From Marinobacter sp. F3R11 (GTDB lineage: Bacteria; Pseudomonadota; Gammaproteobacteria; Pseudomonadales; Oleiphilaceae), in contig NZ_QOCH01000013.1 in NCBI RefSeq assembly GCF_003318275.1, positions 1 through 64,000 on the forward strand: a stretch of DNA of 64,000 bases, given 5' to 3'. Positions 8,141 to 17,178 of this stretch are shown in pieces; position 1 is the first letter of the stretch; every line of letters starts with the position of its first letter. Under the pieces are notes generated by a model. It worked only from the letters and a program-made list of their open reading frames with translations. It did no database searches and had not been told where the DNA came from. Both the position numbers and the translations under genes were made by a program.

Positions 8141-10777
8141 ATGATTACAAGGAAAACCACACTAAAGTCACTTCCCAGGTTCGTACTGGCAGGCAGTCTG
8201 CTGCTCGCCATACCACTGCTCACGGCCTGCAATAACAGCCCGGATTCATCAGAAGCCCTTTCTCACATAAACCGGGCTGAAACATACTCCGAACAAGGTC
8301 AGTTCCGCTCTGCCCTGCTCGAACTCAAAAATGCCATTCAGAAAGATCCGAACAACGTTGAACACATCGTTCGACTGGCAGACCTTTACCTGCAGGTAGG
8401 TGCCGCAAAACAAGCCGCAGAGCTACTCGCGCCCTGGATGCAAGAGCAGCCGGATGCGGTAGCCCTTACCCTGGCCCGTGCCTATGTAGAACAAGGCAAG
8501 CAGCTCTCTGCAACTGAAACCCTTGCAATGCAGACTCCGGATTCTCCGGAAGAACAGCTTGAAGCCTCACTGATCCGTGCAGAAGCATTGCGCAGATCCG
8601 GAGAGTCAGCCGACGCCCTGGCTCTTTTCACCAATCTGTCCACAAGCAACCCGTCAAATATCAAAGCAATAACGGGCGTTCTTCAGGCCAACATAAATCT
8701 CGGCAAAAATACTCAGGCTATAGAGGCAGCCGACGAATGGCTGGCCAAAAACCAGGCGAGCCCGGAAGTTTTGTATTTTAAAGGCCTCGCCCAATACCGG
8801 TTAAATCAACTGGAACAGTCGTCAGCAACACTTACAGACGCCGTGGGTATCCTCCCGACTTCCGATATGTTTCTGCCTATACGCCGCAACGTGCTGTCCA
8901 CGCTTTCCCGCGTGCTTACGGAGCAAGGTCAGATAACGGAAGCCCAGATTTATAACCGCATCCTGGCAGAAAACCAGAACAGCGATGCAAGGGAGCAGGG
9001 ACAAGCCGCTATAGAAGCAATTAAAGAAGGGAATTTTGAGGAAGCCAAAGAAATCCTTCGTGACACACTGAAGCTGGATCCGGAAAATGAACAGCTAGCC
9101 ATGCTGCTGGGCGCCATATCCGCCGGCACCGGCGAGCTGGATGAAGGAGCCCAACTGCTCAAGGAAAACCTGGATCCGGAAACAACACCCACCCAGTTCA
9201 TCAGAGCCGCTACAATGGCTCAGATCGATACCGGGGACCGGGAAGCCGCCCTGGAAACCCTGAGCCGGGCCATAAAAGCCCGCCCTAAAGACAACGAACT
9301 ACTGGCAATGCACGGTATTCTCGCCCTCAGCCTCCCCGGGCACGAAGACAGCGGCATCGCCAGCCTTAGCAAAGCCATTGGCAATGAACCCGACCGCGTG
9401 CGGCTCAGGCTCGCGCTGGCAAGGTATTATCTGCGGAACGAAAAACCTGAACAGGCGCTGGGACAACTTCGGATGGCCTTCACGTCAAACCCGGCTGACT
9501 GGGCCACAACCAGCACCTATCTTAATGTTCTGATCCAGCAGGGAGAGGAACAGGAAGCCGCTGAAATCCGCGATTCACTACTCAACGGATACGGCGATCA
9601 GCCCCGGGCCGTATTGCTTGCAAGCCTTGTAGACACCCGCCTGGGCAACCCTGAGAAGGCCAAGTCACAACTTGAAACGCTCGTTAAAAGCAACCCGGAA
9701 TTGCAAGCTCCCCAGGTAGCCCTTGCCAGCCTCTACGCCCAAACCGGAGAGCGGGAAAAGGCAGTGAATTTACTGGTAGATGCAGCCACGCTGACCCCGC
9801 AGTCAATACGTCCACTGCAACAGGCTGGCCAGATTTACATGCAGGACCATAACGTCACAGAGGCTAAATCCTGGCTGGCCGACATTGCCAAAGACCACCC
9901 CGAATTAACGCAGAACACAGATACACTCAATGCACTCATAGCCATAACTCAGGGCGAACTGGCAGAAGCGCGCACTTTCCTTGAACCATGGAAGGATTCT
10001 GAATCACCAATCATGAAACGCGCCTATGGCCAATTGTTACTCGCCGAAGCCCAGTCAGCAGTTAACAGCAAAGACTGGAGCGAGGCTCGTGCCAAAGCGG
10101 CAGAGGCCATTACCCTTGAACCTGAAAACATTGGGTTTGCGCTGCTGCCCGTAGGCATTGCCCAGGCAGAAGGCAAGATAGACGACGCTTTCGCCGCGCT
10201 CGATGCCGTTGAAGAAACACATGGAGAAGTCACAGCAACCATGCTTTCACGGGCGAAGCTGCTCAACCAACAAAAAGGACCAGGCGGTGCCTACGAGTAT
10301 CTGGCCGAAAGATGGCAAGCTACCAAAAATGCACAGTTGATGCCTCCTCTCATCGGACTGGCTAAAGCAGAAGACCCTGCGTCACTCGACTCTTTAACGG
10401 AGAGCTGGCTTAACACAACCCCACAAAACCTGGCAGCCCATCTGGCCAGAGCCGAGTGGCTGATGTCCAACAATCAGGAAACCGCAGCAGCAAACCACTA
10501 CGAACAAGTGCTTGCCCGGCAGCCCAATAATGTAGCCGCATTAAATAACCTTGCGTGGGTGTTACGTGAAAACGACTCCGACCGGGCACTGAAACTTGCG
10601 GCAAAAGCAAGCCAGCTTGCACCTAACAGCCCCGCTGTTCTGGATACCTATGGCTGGATTCTTCACCTGACAGGAAAACACGGAGAAGCCAAAACCGCCA
10701 TAGAAAAGGCTCTGGCCCTTGCGCCAGACAATAAAGAAATTGCCGCGCATCTTGATACAGTGGAAAAGGCTCTTTAA
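8141..10777 (+). CDS. prsT: XrtA/PEP-CTERM system TPR-repeat lipoprotein PrsT
   Basis: Large (878-residue) envelope lipoprotein made mostly of tetratricopeptide repeats. A signal peptide ends in a lipobox LLTAC with C30 as the lipidation site. After that, paired-helix repeats run to the end; examples are GQFRSALLELKNAIQKDPNN near the start and HGEAKTAIEKALALAPDN near the C-terminus. It is probably a scaffold for EPS assembly or export, as the family is always found with the exosortase/EPS system; its exact role is unknown. AAGGAG precedes the ATG. It lies 52 bases after prsR and ends at a strong terminator, so prsK-prsR-prsT could be one transcript. Confidence 0.92.
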   Translation: MITRKTTLKSLPRFVLAGSLLLAIPLLTACNNSPDSSEALSHINRAETYSEQGQFRSALLELKNAIQKDPNNVEHIVRLADLYLQVGAAKQAAELLAPWMQEQPDAVALTLARAYVEQGKQLSATETLAMQTPDSPEEQLEASLIRAEALRRSGESADALALFTNLSTSNPSNIKAITGVLQANINLGKNTQAIEAADEWLAKNQASPEVLYFKGLAQYRLNQLEQSSATLTDAVGILPTSDMFLPIRRNVLSTLSRVLTEQGQITEAQIYNRILAENQNSDAREQGQAAIEAIKEGNFEEAKEILRDTLKLDPENEQLAMLLGAISAGTGELDEGAQLLKENLDPETTPTQFIRAATMAQIDTGDREAALETLSRAIKARPKDNELLAMHGILALSLPGHEDSGIASLSKAIGNEPDRVRLRLALARYYLRNEKPEQALGQLRMAFTSNPADWATTSTYLNVLIQQGEEQEAAEIRDSLLNGYGDQPRAVLLASLVDTRLGNPEKAKSQLETLVKSNPELQAPQVALASLYAQTGEREKAVNLLVDAATLTPQSIRPLQQAGQIYMQDHNVTEAKSWLADIAKDHPELTQNTDTLNALIAITQGELAEARTFLEPWKDSESPIMKRAYGQLLLAEAQSAVNSKDWSEARAKAAEAITLEPENIGFALLPVGIAQAEGKIDDAFAALDAVEETHGEVTATMLSRAKLLNQQKGPGGAYEYLAERWQATKNAQLMPPLIGLAKAEDPASLDSLTESWLNTTPQNLAAHLARAEWLMSNNQETAAANHYEQVLARQPNNVAALNNLAWVLRENDSDRALKLAAKASQLAPNSPAVLDTYGWILHLTGKHGEAKTAIEKALALAPDNKEIAAHLDTVEKAL

Positions 10778-10818
10778 CAGATCTCACAAACGGCACGAGA
10801 CCACCCAAAAAAATCAAG

Positions 10819-10850
10819 GCCTGAAGTGTAAACATTTCAGGCTTTTTTTT
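10819..10850 (+). terminator. Intrinsic terminator after prsT
   Basis: GCCTGAAGTG / CATTTCAGGC stem (one G-U pair) with a TAAA loop, followed by eight T residues. Confidence 0.93.
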
Positions 10851-10926
10851 CGCTTCGGCGTCGATATTTTTTACACACCCATCAATAGCACCAACAAATC
10901 TTCTTGGATTTCAACATATTACAAAC

Positions 10927-10944
10927 TTGGCACGCTAATCGCTT
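10927..10944 (+). promoter_or_regulatory. Sigma-54 promoter of the riboswitch-controlled PEP-CTERM gene
   Basis: TTGGCACGCTAATCGCTT, with exact GG-N10-GC spacing and a perfect TTGGCAC -24 half. Predicted transcription start is near 10954, just before the riboswitch begins, so the two elements fit as one leader. Confidence 0.85.
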
Positions 10945-10960
10945 ATTACCTCAATAGTAT

Positions 10961-11052
10961 CGGGCAGTCCCGGTAAGATGCCAAACCATCCGTGAGGATG
11001 GGACGGAAAGCCAAGGATCTCTGAAATACTCAAAAGAGACAGCCTGGTTGCA
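10961..11052 (+). promoter_or_regulatory. Cyclic di-GMP-I (GEMM) riboswitch
   Basis: The conserved GEMM core is visible: GCC-AAACC, then an ATCC/GGAT stem closed by a GTGA (GNRA) tetraloop, then GGGACGGAAAGCC. A second stem follows (ATCTCT / AGAGA) with the tetraloop-receptor side CAGCC and a closing GGTTGC that can pair with GGCAGTCC at the 5' end (P1). The consensus ACGCAAAGCC has one change (ACGGAAAGCC). No terminator with a T run sits between the aptamer and the gene. Instead, CCTGGTTG (11043-11050) can pair, with one bulged base, to CAACCGG (11081-11087), which contains part of the ribosome-binding site. This suggests translation control, ON with ligand. Confidence 0.88.
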
Positions 11053-11095
11053 AAGCAAACTACAGGGAATTAGAGCTAAACAACCGGAGAAATAT

Positions 11096-11863
11096 ATGAA
11101 AATCAAACTTATTACGGCCGCAATCGCTTTGACAGCCTGGACCGCGCAAGCCAGCGCAATCCAAGTGTTTGACGATGGACAAGACGGCGTTGGAACTGGT
11201 CTGCAATCGCAGCTGGACCTTATCAGCGTGTCTCCTGTAGCTGGAGTTTCAAGCATCGATGTCAATTCAGATCAACTGGATGATGGTCTGGACAGCTACT
11301 GGGGCATCACTGGTTCTGGCGGCAGCGTTACAACATTCATTGTTGAAATTGCGGGCCAGTCTGGCAGCAACACGTTTGGCATCTATGACTACGCAGACCC
11401 TACGAACTACGTTGAACTGTTCGACGGCAGCGCAGCTCCCGGCAACGGCTTCAGCAGCCAGGTTACGCTCAGCATGCTTGCTGACGGATCTATTGGCCTG
11501 AGCGGTAGCGACACAGGTGTCGATTTCGCCAGCAACCAGTTCGGTTACTACCTCGGTACTGCCAATGGCCCGACATACTATTCAGACAGCAGCCTGAACC
11601 AGGATGACTCTGACCAAATGGTTGCCATCCAGGGTAATGGCGTTGATACCATCCAGATCCCGGGCTTTGCTCCTGGTGTGTGGACGGCCAACGAATTTGT
11701 TCTGGCCTGGGAAGACTCTCTGTATGCCAACTCCGACAAAGACTTCAACGACCTGGTCGTGATGGTTGAGTCTGTTTTGCCAGTACCTGAGCCCGGCACT
11801 CTCGCCCTTCTCGGCCTTGGCCTTGCAGGACTGGGTGCAGCTCGCCGTCGTCAGAAAGCCTGA
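11096..11863 (+). CDS. PEP-CTERM protein with DUF4114-like domain
   Basis: Exported protein of 255 residues. The signal peptide (MKIKLITAAIALTAWTAQAS) is followed by an extracellular beta-rich region. Near the C-terminus WEDSLYANSDKDFNDLVVMV matches the DUF4114 signature found in many PEP-CTERM proteins. The sorting signal is VPEPGTLALLGLGLAGLG followed by AARRRQKA. The ATG at 11096 has CCGGAGA eight bases upstream; an upstream in-frame start (11048) would fall inside the riboswitch and spoil the signal peptide. Expression appears doubly gated, by sigma-54/PrsR and by c-di-GMP. A terminator follows. Confidence 0.9.
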   Translation: MKIKLITAAIALTAWTAQASAIQVFDDGQDGVGTGLQSQLDLISVSPVAGVSSIDVNSDQLDDGLDSYWGITGSGGSVTTFIVEIAGQSGSNTFGIYDYADPTNYVELFDGSAAPGNGFSSQVTLSMLADGSIGLSGSDTGVDFASNQFGYYLGTANGPTYYSDSSLNQDDSDQMVAIQGNGVDTIQIPGFAPGVWTANEFVLAWEDSLYANSDKDFNDLVVMVESVLPVPEPGTLALLGLGLAGLGAARRRQKA

Positions 11864-11881
11864 TTCCGGTAGTGCATTAAG

Positions 11882-11908
11882 AAAGCCAGCTTCGGCTGGC
11901 TTTTTTTT
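11882..11908 (+). terminator. Intrinsic terminator after PEP-CTERM gene
   Basis: AAAGCCAGC-TTCG-GCTGGC stem with a stable UUCG tetraloop and eight T residues. Confidence 0.95.
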
Positions 11909-11983
11909 GTTTTGGATTTGAGTTTTATGTAGACGATATACACAGTATCCTGTCGTTTAATATTCAGTCCGGCGGAACACCCG

Positions 11984-13402
11984 ATGTTAAGGAAGACGTT
12001 AGATAACCTGTCACTCTCCAGGCCTTACCTGATTGTTACCGCGATAGCGGTGCTGATTTTCTATCCTACATGGATAAGGCTTGCAGAAGCGTGGCTCGAG
12101 TTCGAGCAGGTTCTGGCTCACGGCCTTGTAACCGGCCTCATTTTTCTTGCTCTTTTGTTAATCCATCCGCCTCAAACCGTTGATTCCAAAACACAGATAA
12201 AACCATATCATCTCGCTGGCGCAGCCCTTTTAATCATCACAACCCTGATATGGGGCCTCCTGGAACTGGTTCGCATCGACACCCTGGCCTATCTACTGCT
12301 CCCCGCCGGGTTAATCACAACGGCCTGGGCCCTGCTGGGGCTGGCCCGAACACTTAAATTTCTACCCTATGTGATCCTCCTGTCACTCTCACTGCCTGTC
12401 TGGGCAGATATGGTCCCGGTCCTTGTAGACATAGCAAGTGTAGTCGTGGGGAACTGGGTAGGCTGGTTCGGGATGACAGCGCTTATCGAAGGCAACAGCA
12501 TCAGTCTTCCATACGGCCGGCTTCTCATTGCTGACGGCTGTTCGGGTATACGCTATTTCGCGATCTCCATTTTGCTGGCCATGATGATGTCCATCCTCAA
12601 CGACTACCGCTGGAGGGGCTGGCTGATCACACTTCTTGCAGCGGCGACACTCAGCCTCATCGCTAACTGGGTGCGCATAACCATTCTTGTCGTTGTTGCC
12701 TACGAAACCGACATGCAAAGCGAGATGCTTGCTGATCATGAAACCATGGGCTGGATTGTATTTGCCGCTTTCATTCTGCCGGCACTATACTTTTCGCCAG
12801 TTCGTCGACGGACAAAAACAGCGCTCCCCACCGCAGACGGAAGCGTTTATAAACAAGGCATTATTGCGATTGCAGCTGCAATTGTTCTTGGCCCCATGGC
12901 TCTGGCTCTGGCGCAAAATACCGCCACACAAAAAAACCAATGGGTAATTGATCTACCGGGGTTCCAGCAAATCCAATCTGGAAAATTGCCATTACCAATC
13001 TCTCTTCCTGCTGACCTGGACCAGCAGGTCTGGCGCTCGGGTTCTACCTGGATATCATTTGCACAAAGCCAGAAAAAAAACGCTGAAGAGAAACTGGTCC
13101 CCTACTTACCACCACTATTCGACAAATCAGTCTGGCACGTTGAAAAACAACTTGAGCCGGGCATTCGTGTTTACCGAAATATTCTGACGAGAGATAGAGT
13201 GCTGGTGGCCCAACAGTATCTGGTAGGCTCCCAAAATAGCTGGAGTTATCGCAATGCAAAGTTACTGCAGATCCCGGCCATACTCACAGGCGAAACCCGC
13301 TTTGCACTGATGACGATACAAGCCCACTGCGGCCCCCAAGACTGCACGAATGCGCTCCCCGAAATACGCTCCGCGATGACCTCAATTGAAGAACAAACTT
13401 AA
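11984..13402 (+). CDS. xrtA: Exosortase (XrtA/EpsH type) with EpsI-like C-terminal domain
   Basis: Integral membrane cysteine protease/transpeptidase proposed to cleave PEP-CTERM proteins at the sorting signal. About the first 280 residues are a multi-span membrane domain. The catalytic triad candidates are C186 in ADGCSGIRYF, R231 in NWVRI and H252 in ADHETMGW. Residues from about 315 to 472 form a soluble domain resembling EpsI, fused here as in many XrtA proteins. Subtype XrtA is inferred from the company of PrsK/R/T and XrtA-type EPS genes. The gene stands apart from the EPS operon, after a terminator, and so probably has its own promoter. Confidence 0.92.
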   Translation: MLRKTLDNLSLSRPYLIVTAIAVLIFYPTWIRLAEAWLEFEQVLAHGLVTGLIFLALLLIHPPQTVDSKTQIKPYHLAGAALLIITTLIWGLLELVRIDTLAYLLLPAGLITTAWALLGLARTLKFLPYVILLSLSLPVWADMVPVLVDIASVVVGNWVGWFGMTALIEGNSISLPYGRLLIADGCSGIRYFAISILLAMMMSILNDYRWRGWLITLLAAATLSLIANWVRITILVVVAYETDMQSEMLADHETMGWIVFAAFILPALYFSPVRRRTKTALPTADGSVYKQGIIAIAAAIVLGPMALALAQNTATQKNQWVIDLPGFQQIQSGKLPLPISLPADLDQQVWRSGSTWISFAQSQKKNAEEKLVPYLPPLFDKSVWHVEKQLEPGIRVYRNILTRDRVLVAQQYLVGSQNSWSYRNAKLLQIPAILTGETRFALMTIQAHCGPQDCTNALPEIRSAMTSIEEQT

Positions 13403-13629
13403 CCAATTTAACATTATTTAACAAAAATACGCCTTACGGTACATCCCTGATTTGCCCTTTAACTGCCTGTTTGCACGACGGTTCTTCGGTGCGGCCCCTT
13501 GTCTGCCCGTTAATGATACGACATGTTTTGTCAACCCCTTCTCGCTTAAAATTGTCGCCAATGAGAACACCCCGGCAGAACACTTAAACAAGCGTTCATA
13601 ACCGTTACCGATATATCGTGGAAGCGCCA

Positions 13630-15252
13630 GTGAGTAGCACATCTATCGACTCTGCAATAGCTGAATGGGCCGCCATCCTTGGCGACTCAGGAGTTATCGC
13701 TGCCGGTACTGAAAAGTTCGGAGCATCCACAACAGGGTCTGAACGGTCAATTCCTGCGGTGCTCCGACCAGAGAACCAGGATCAGGTGGCGGCAGTGTTG
13801 AAAACCGCCCAGCGGTGGCAAATCGCTGTTTATCCCGTCAGCACCGGTAATAACTGGGGCTACGGAAGTGCGAACCCGGTTGAAGATGATTGCGTTATTC
13901 TCGATCTTGGCCGGCTTGATCGCATTTTACATTTTGATGCTGAAATGGGCGTGGTCACTATTGAGCCCGGCGTGACCCAGGGCGCTTTAAGAGAATTCCT
14001 TGATCAGCAAGATGGCAATTACCTTGTACCAGTAACTGGCGCAGGGCCTACCTGCAGCCTTCTTGGCAACGCCCTTGAAAGGGGCTACGGCATAACACCG
14101 ATTACTGACCATTTTGCGGCTGTCACCAAGATAGAAGCCATTCTTCCTGACGGCACCCTTTATCGAACCCAGCTTAGCGAGCTCGGAGGTTCGGAAGTAG
14201 ATGGACTGTTCAAATGGGGGCTGGGACCTTATCTGGACGGACTTTTCAGTCAGGGCAATTTTGGCGTTGTCGTGAGCATGACCATCGCCCTAGCCCCGAT
14301 TCCTGAAACAGTTACTGCATTTTTCTTTTCCACAAAAGATGACGCCCGGCTGGAAGCTCTGGTTCCCACCGTCAGGGCCGTTCTGCGATCCTTGGGCGGG
14401 TCGGTGGTAGCAATTAACTTGCTCAACAGTCAGCGCATGCTTTCAATGATGGCGCCCTTCCCGGAAGACAAGGCTATCGACGGAGTCTTGCCCAGTAATG
14501 AAGTTGCGAGCATGGCAAGCAACCATGGTGTTCCGGCATGGAGTGGAGTCGGAGCAATCTACGCATCCAAAGAGGTTGCCCGCGCCGCCCGCCGCACGCT
14601 ACGGAGGCTTCTTGGGCCTGTGACCGACCGCCTCATCTTTATCAATCAAAGAAAGGTTGATGCAGCGCGGAAAATTTCCCGGTTACTCCCCGGAAAGCTC
14701 GCAACACGAGTCAAGGGCATGGCTGATACGCTCTCAGGAGCACTGGAAATCATGCATGGCGCGCCAAATGATGTCGCACTGGCGCTTGCATACTGGCGAT
14801 CAGGCGCCCTGCCCCGGAACGGACAAGCCAAAAACCCGGCCCGGGATGGTTGCGGGCTTATATGGTTCGCGCCACTGGTACCAATACGGAGCAACGATGT
14901 TCGCCGCTATATCAACATGGTGGAAACAGTTTGCCCTCAATACGGTATCAATCCGTTAATCACATTGACCACAGTAAACGATCGTTGCTTCGACTCCACC
15001 GTCCCCCTGCTTTTTGATCGCAGTGATGCAGACGCCACTGCCCGGGCCAACGACTGTTACCGAGCCCTGTTCAAGGCTGGCCAAAAAGAGGGTTTTCTGC
15101 CCTACCGCCTGAACATTGATGCAATGGACATTATGAATACCGATGGTACCGCTTTCTCCGGACTGGCCAGTCAACTGAAAGCGGCCATCGACCCGAATTC
15201 TATCCTGGCACCAGGACGTTACGTGCCCAGGTTAAAGCGTTCCGAGGTCTGA
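13630..15252 (+). CDS. FAD-binding oxidoreductase, vanillyl-alcohol oxidase / p-cresol methylhydroxylase-like
   Basis: Flavoprotein of 540 residues. The N-terminal FAD-binding type 4 domain shows VLRPENQDQVAAVLKTAQ and YPVSTGNNWGYG, and the dinucleotide region continues through LGNALERGYGITP. The C-terminal half ends with GFLPYRLNIDAMD and LDPN-like IDPNSILAPGRY, as in flavin oxidases of the p-cresol methylhydroxylase group. No cytochrome subunit is next to it, so electrons may go to oxygen or another acceptor; the substrate is unknown. GTG at 13630 has GGAAG at a 5-base distance, while an upstream GTG (13618) has none. It lies between the exosortase and the system acyltransferase, which hints at a link to the sorting/EPS system. 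Confidence 0.83.
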   Translation: MSSTSIDSAIAEWAAILGDSGVIAAGTEKFGASTTGSERSIPAVLRPENQDQVAAVLKTAQRWQIAVYPVSTGNNWGYGSANPVEDDCVILDLGRLDRILHFDAEMGVVTIEPGVTQGALREFLDQQDGNYLVPVTGAGPTCSLLGNALERGYGITPITDHFAAVTKIEAILPDGTLYRTQLSELGGSEVDGLFKWGLGPYLDGLFSQGNFGVVVSMTIALAPIPETVTAFFFSTKDDARLEALVPTVRAVLRSLGGSVVAINLLNSQRMLSMMAPFPEDKAIDGVLPSNEVASMASNHGVPAWSGVGAIYASKEVARAARRTLRRLLGPVTDRLIFINQRKVDAARKISRLLPGKLATRVKGMADTLSGALEIMHGAPNDVALALAYWRSGALPRNGQAKNPARDGCGLIWFAPLVPIRSNDVRRYINMVETVCPQYGINPLITLTTVNDRCFDSTVPLLFDRSDADATARANDCYRALFKAGQKEGFLPYRLNIDAMDIMNTDGTAFSGLASQLKAAIDPNSILAPGRYVPRLKRSEV

Positions 15253-15338
15253 TTGCTGTTACCTCGACAAACCCGTAGTACGCCGTTACCTGATTCAAGA
15301 ACGGCACTACTTTTTGCCCAACAGCCCACGGAGCGGGA

Positions 15339-16199
15339 ATGAATGAGGACTTACACATGCAAACAGGGTTTGCACTTCAGCATAAAGCAGAAAGAAAGAA
15401 CACAAAGCGGGTCTCCCCGGATGTGAGCACTATTTTTAACTCGGTGTTCAGCGTACAGCTAGCGACGTCTCAAGAGACAATTAACGAAGTATTCAGGCTT
15501 CGGTACCAGGTTTACTGCATTGACCGGCCTTTCGAGGATCCCTCATCTTTTGCAGATAAACGGGAGCACGATGCTTATGACGCAAGATCTGTGCACGGTC
15601 TTATCCGGCACAGGATGTCCGGAGACAGCGTCGCAGCCGTTCGCCTTGTTATGGCGGGCCAGCACCCGGGAGCAACTGATTTTCCGATGGAAGCCCCTTG
15701 TATCCACCGCATGGACAAAGATGCACAAGCCGCCATCACAAGCGTGCGCAGAGATCAGATCGCTGAAATATCCCGGATGGCGGTTAGCCGGGAATTTCGT
15801 CGACGCCTTAACGAAGAGAAAGAGGTTTCGGGCATCAGCGAGCCGGCCTACTACATCGATTCAGAAAATGGCAAGCGGGCCATGCCATATATCAGCCTTG
15901 GCCTTTTTGCTGCCATTCTCCAGATGTCGATAAAAAATGGAATAACCCACTGGATGGCAGTAATGGAACCGGCACAGCTACGCCTGCTGAAACGATTTGG
16001 CGTGGAGTTTGATCACGTAGGCCCGGTGATGGAATATCACGGTCGCCGTTGCCCTGCCTTCACCGAAGCGGCAACACTGATTGAACGCATGAGGAAGCAG
16101 CGCCCGGACGTATGGTCACTGATCACCAACGATGGGCAATACCTGCCGGAGAAACCGAACAGGGTCCGGTTTGGCCAAAATCAAAGAAACGTTGCCTGA
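15339..16199 (+). CDS. PEP-CTERM/exosortase system-associated acyltransferase
   Basis: GNAT-fold protein of 286 residues related to autoinducer (acyl-homoserine-lactone) synthases. The diagnostic region is INEVFRLRYQVYCIDRPFE at about residues 48-66, followed by VAAVRLVM and ISRMAVSREFRRR. The family accompanies exosortase systems; the transferred group and acceptor are not known. GGAG lies 5 bases before ATG 15339. It follows the flavin oxidoreductase by 86 bases and ends before a hairpin. Confidence 0.9.
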   Translation: MNEDLHMQTGFALQHKAERKNTKRVSPDVSTIFNSVFSVQLATSQETINEVFRLRYQVYCIDRPFEDPSSFADKREHDAYDARSVHGLIRHRMSGDSVAAVRLVMAGQHPGATDFPMEAPCIHRMDKDAQAAITSVRRDQIAEISRMAVSREFRRRLNEEKEVSGISEPAYYIDSENGKRAMPYISLGLFAAILQMSIKNGITHWMAVMEPAQLRLLKRFGVEFDHVGPVMEYHGRRCPAFTEAATLIERMRKQRPDVWSLITNDGQYLPEKPNRVRFGQNQRNVA

Positions 16200-16223
16200 G
16201 GCACTGATCCTCACACAACTGAA

Positions 16224-16249
16224 GAAGCCCCCGCTTTAACGGGGGCTTC
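16224..16249. terminator. Stem-loop between convergent genes
   Basis: Perfect GAAGCCCCCG / CGGGGGCTTC inverted repeat with a 6-base loop. No clear T run on either strand, so termination is likely but may be inefficient. Confidence 0.65.
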
Positions 16250-16274
16250 CCGGGTCAGCAATGTCTTTTATATC

Positions 16275-17090
16275 TTAAGACTTTGCTGCCTTTCTCCTGC
16301 GAGACAAGCCAAGCCCAGCCAGGCCCATGCCCAGCAGTGCCAGTGTTCCTGGCTCAGGTACCATCTCGGTAGCTGTAATACGGAACCGTGTCTGGAAGTT
16401 ATTGACATTATCTTCCTCAGTCACAAGGCCAACACAACCGTCTGGAGCGCCCGCTGCTGCGCAGCTAGCATCATCCAAAGCGGCCAGGCCAGCCAACTCC
16501 AGGAAAACGGTGTATACGTAGCCATCGTAGCCAAACGACGAATTGAATTCGAAGTTGCCGAACTCATTTAACACCGAACCTGTAACATCCCCAATGGTGA
16601 ATATGTCAGCACATTCGGGACCTACAGCTTCTACACAGGGAGCACTGTTTGCCGTTTCTATAAAGAAGCTCTGAAATGTTGTGGCAGACGCGGGCAAAGA
16701 AGCTCCGGGATCCGGTGCAAAGGGAGTCAGTGTCAACACAGATGTCAGGTCAAAGCTATCCAAGGCAAGTCCCTGAGCCGGCAGAATGTTGTTGGTATGG
16801 GTGAATACCCCACCGTTAACATAATCTCCGTCGGTCATAAGACCACTGCCCTCATTGACATCCGTTATTGAAACCGAAGACTGTGGGCCCGGACCTACAC
16901 CCCATGACAGAGTGCTAGTGCCTTCACCACTGAGAGTTCCGGTACCGGCTGTTGCAGTTGCATTTTCGAACACGCTTTGAACCTGATAACCCCAGTCGGT
17001 AACCAGCGCCGCACTGGCAGACTGCGCGCCCAGCGCGAAAGGCACGATAAGGGATGACAGAAGCGTTTTTTTAATGGTGTTGTGGTTCAT
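16275..17090 (-). CDS. THxN-type PEP-CTERM protein
   Basis: Exported protein of 271 residues. The signal peptide MNHNTIKKTLLSSLIVPFAL ends near SASA, and the C-terminal sorting signal is VPEPGTLALLGMGLAGLGL followed by SRRRKAAKS. The motif THTNN in GGVFTHTNNILPAQG marks the THxN family of PEP-CTERM proteins. Four cysteines sit in two pairs (CVEAVGPEC and CAAAGAPDGC), suitable for disulfides outside the cell. The start at 17090 has GGAGAG upstream; a longer in-frame start (17141) would put 17 polar residues before the signal peptide. A sigma-54 promoter lies about 70 bases upstream. Function beyond surface display is unknown. Confidence 0.88.
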   Translation of the reverse strand: MNHNTIKKTLLSSLIVPFALGAQSASAALVTDWGYQVQSVFENATATAGTGTLSGEGTSTLSWGVGPGPQSSVSITDVNEGSGLMTDGDYVNGGVFTHTNNILPAQGLALDSFDLTSVLTLTPFAPDPGASLPASATTFQSFFIETANSAPCVEAVGPECADIFTIGDVTGSVLNEFGNFEFNSSFGYDGYVYTVFLELAGLAALDDASCAAAGAPDGCVGLVTEEDNVNNFQTRFRITATEMVPEPGTLALLGMGLAGLGLSRRRKAAKS

Positions 17091-17161
17091 CTTTTCTCTC
17101 CTTGAATAGTGGACGCTGGCATCTGGAATGCAAGTCAACACGTCAGCGCTGTTTACCTGGC

Positions 17162-17178
17162 AGCATCATCCATGCCAC
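17162..17178 (-). promoter_or_regulatory. Sigma-54 promoter of the THxN PEP-CTERM gene
   Basis: The minus strand reads GTGGCATGGATGATGCT, with exact GG-N10-GC spacing. The -24 half is TGGCAT and the -12 half ATGC. Predicted start of transcription is near 17151, giving a leader of about 60 bases. Confidence 0.72.
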
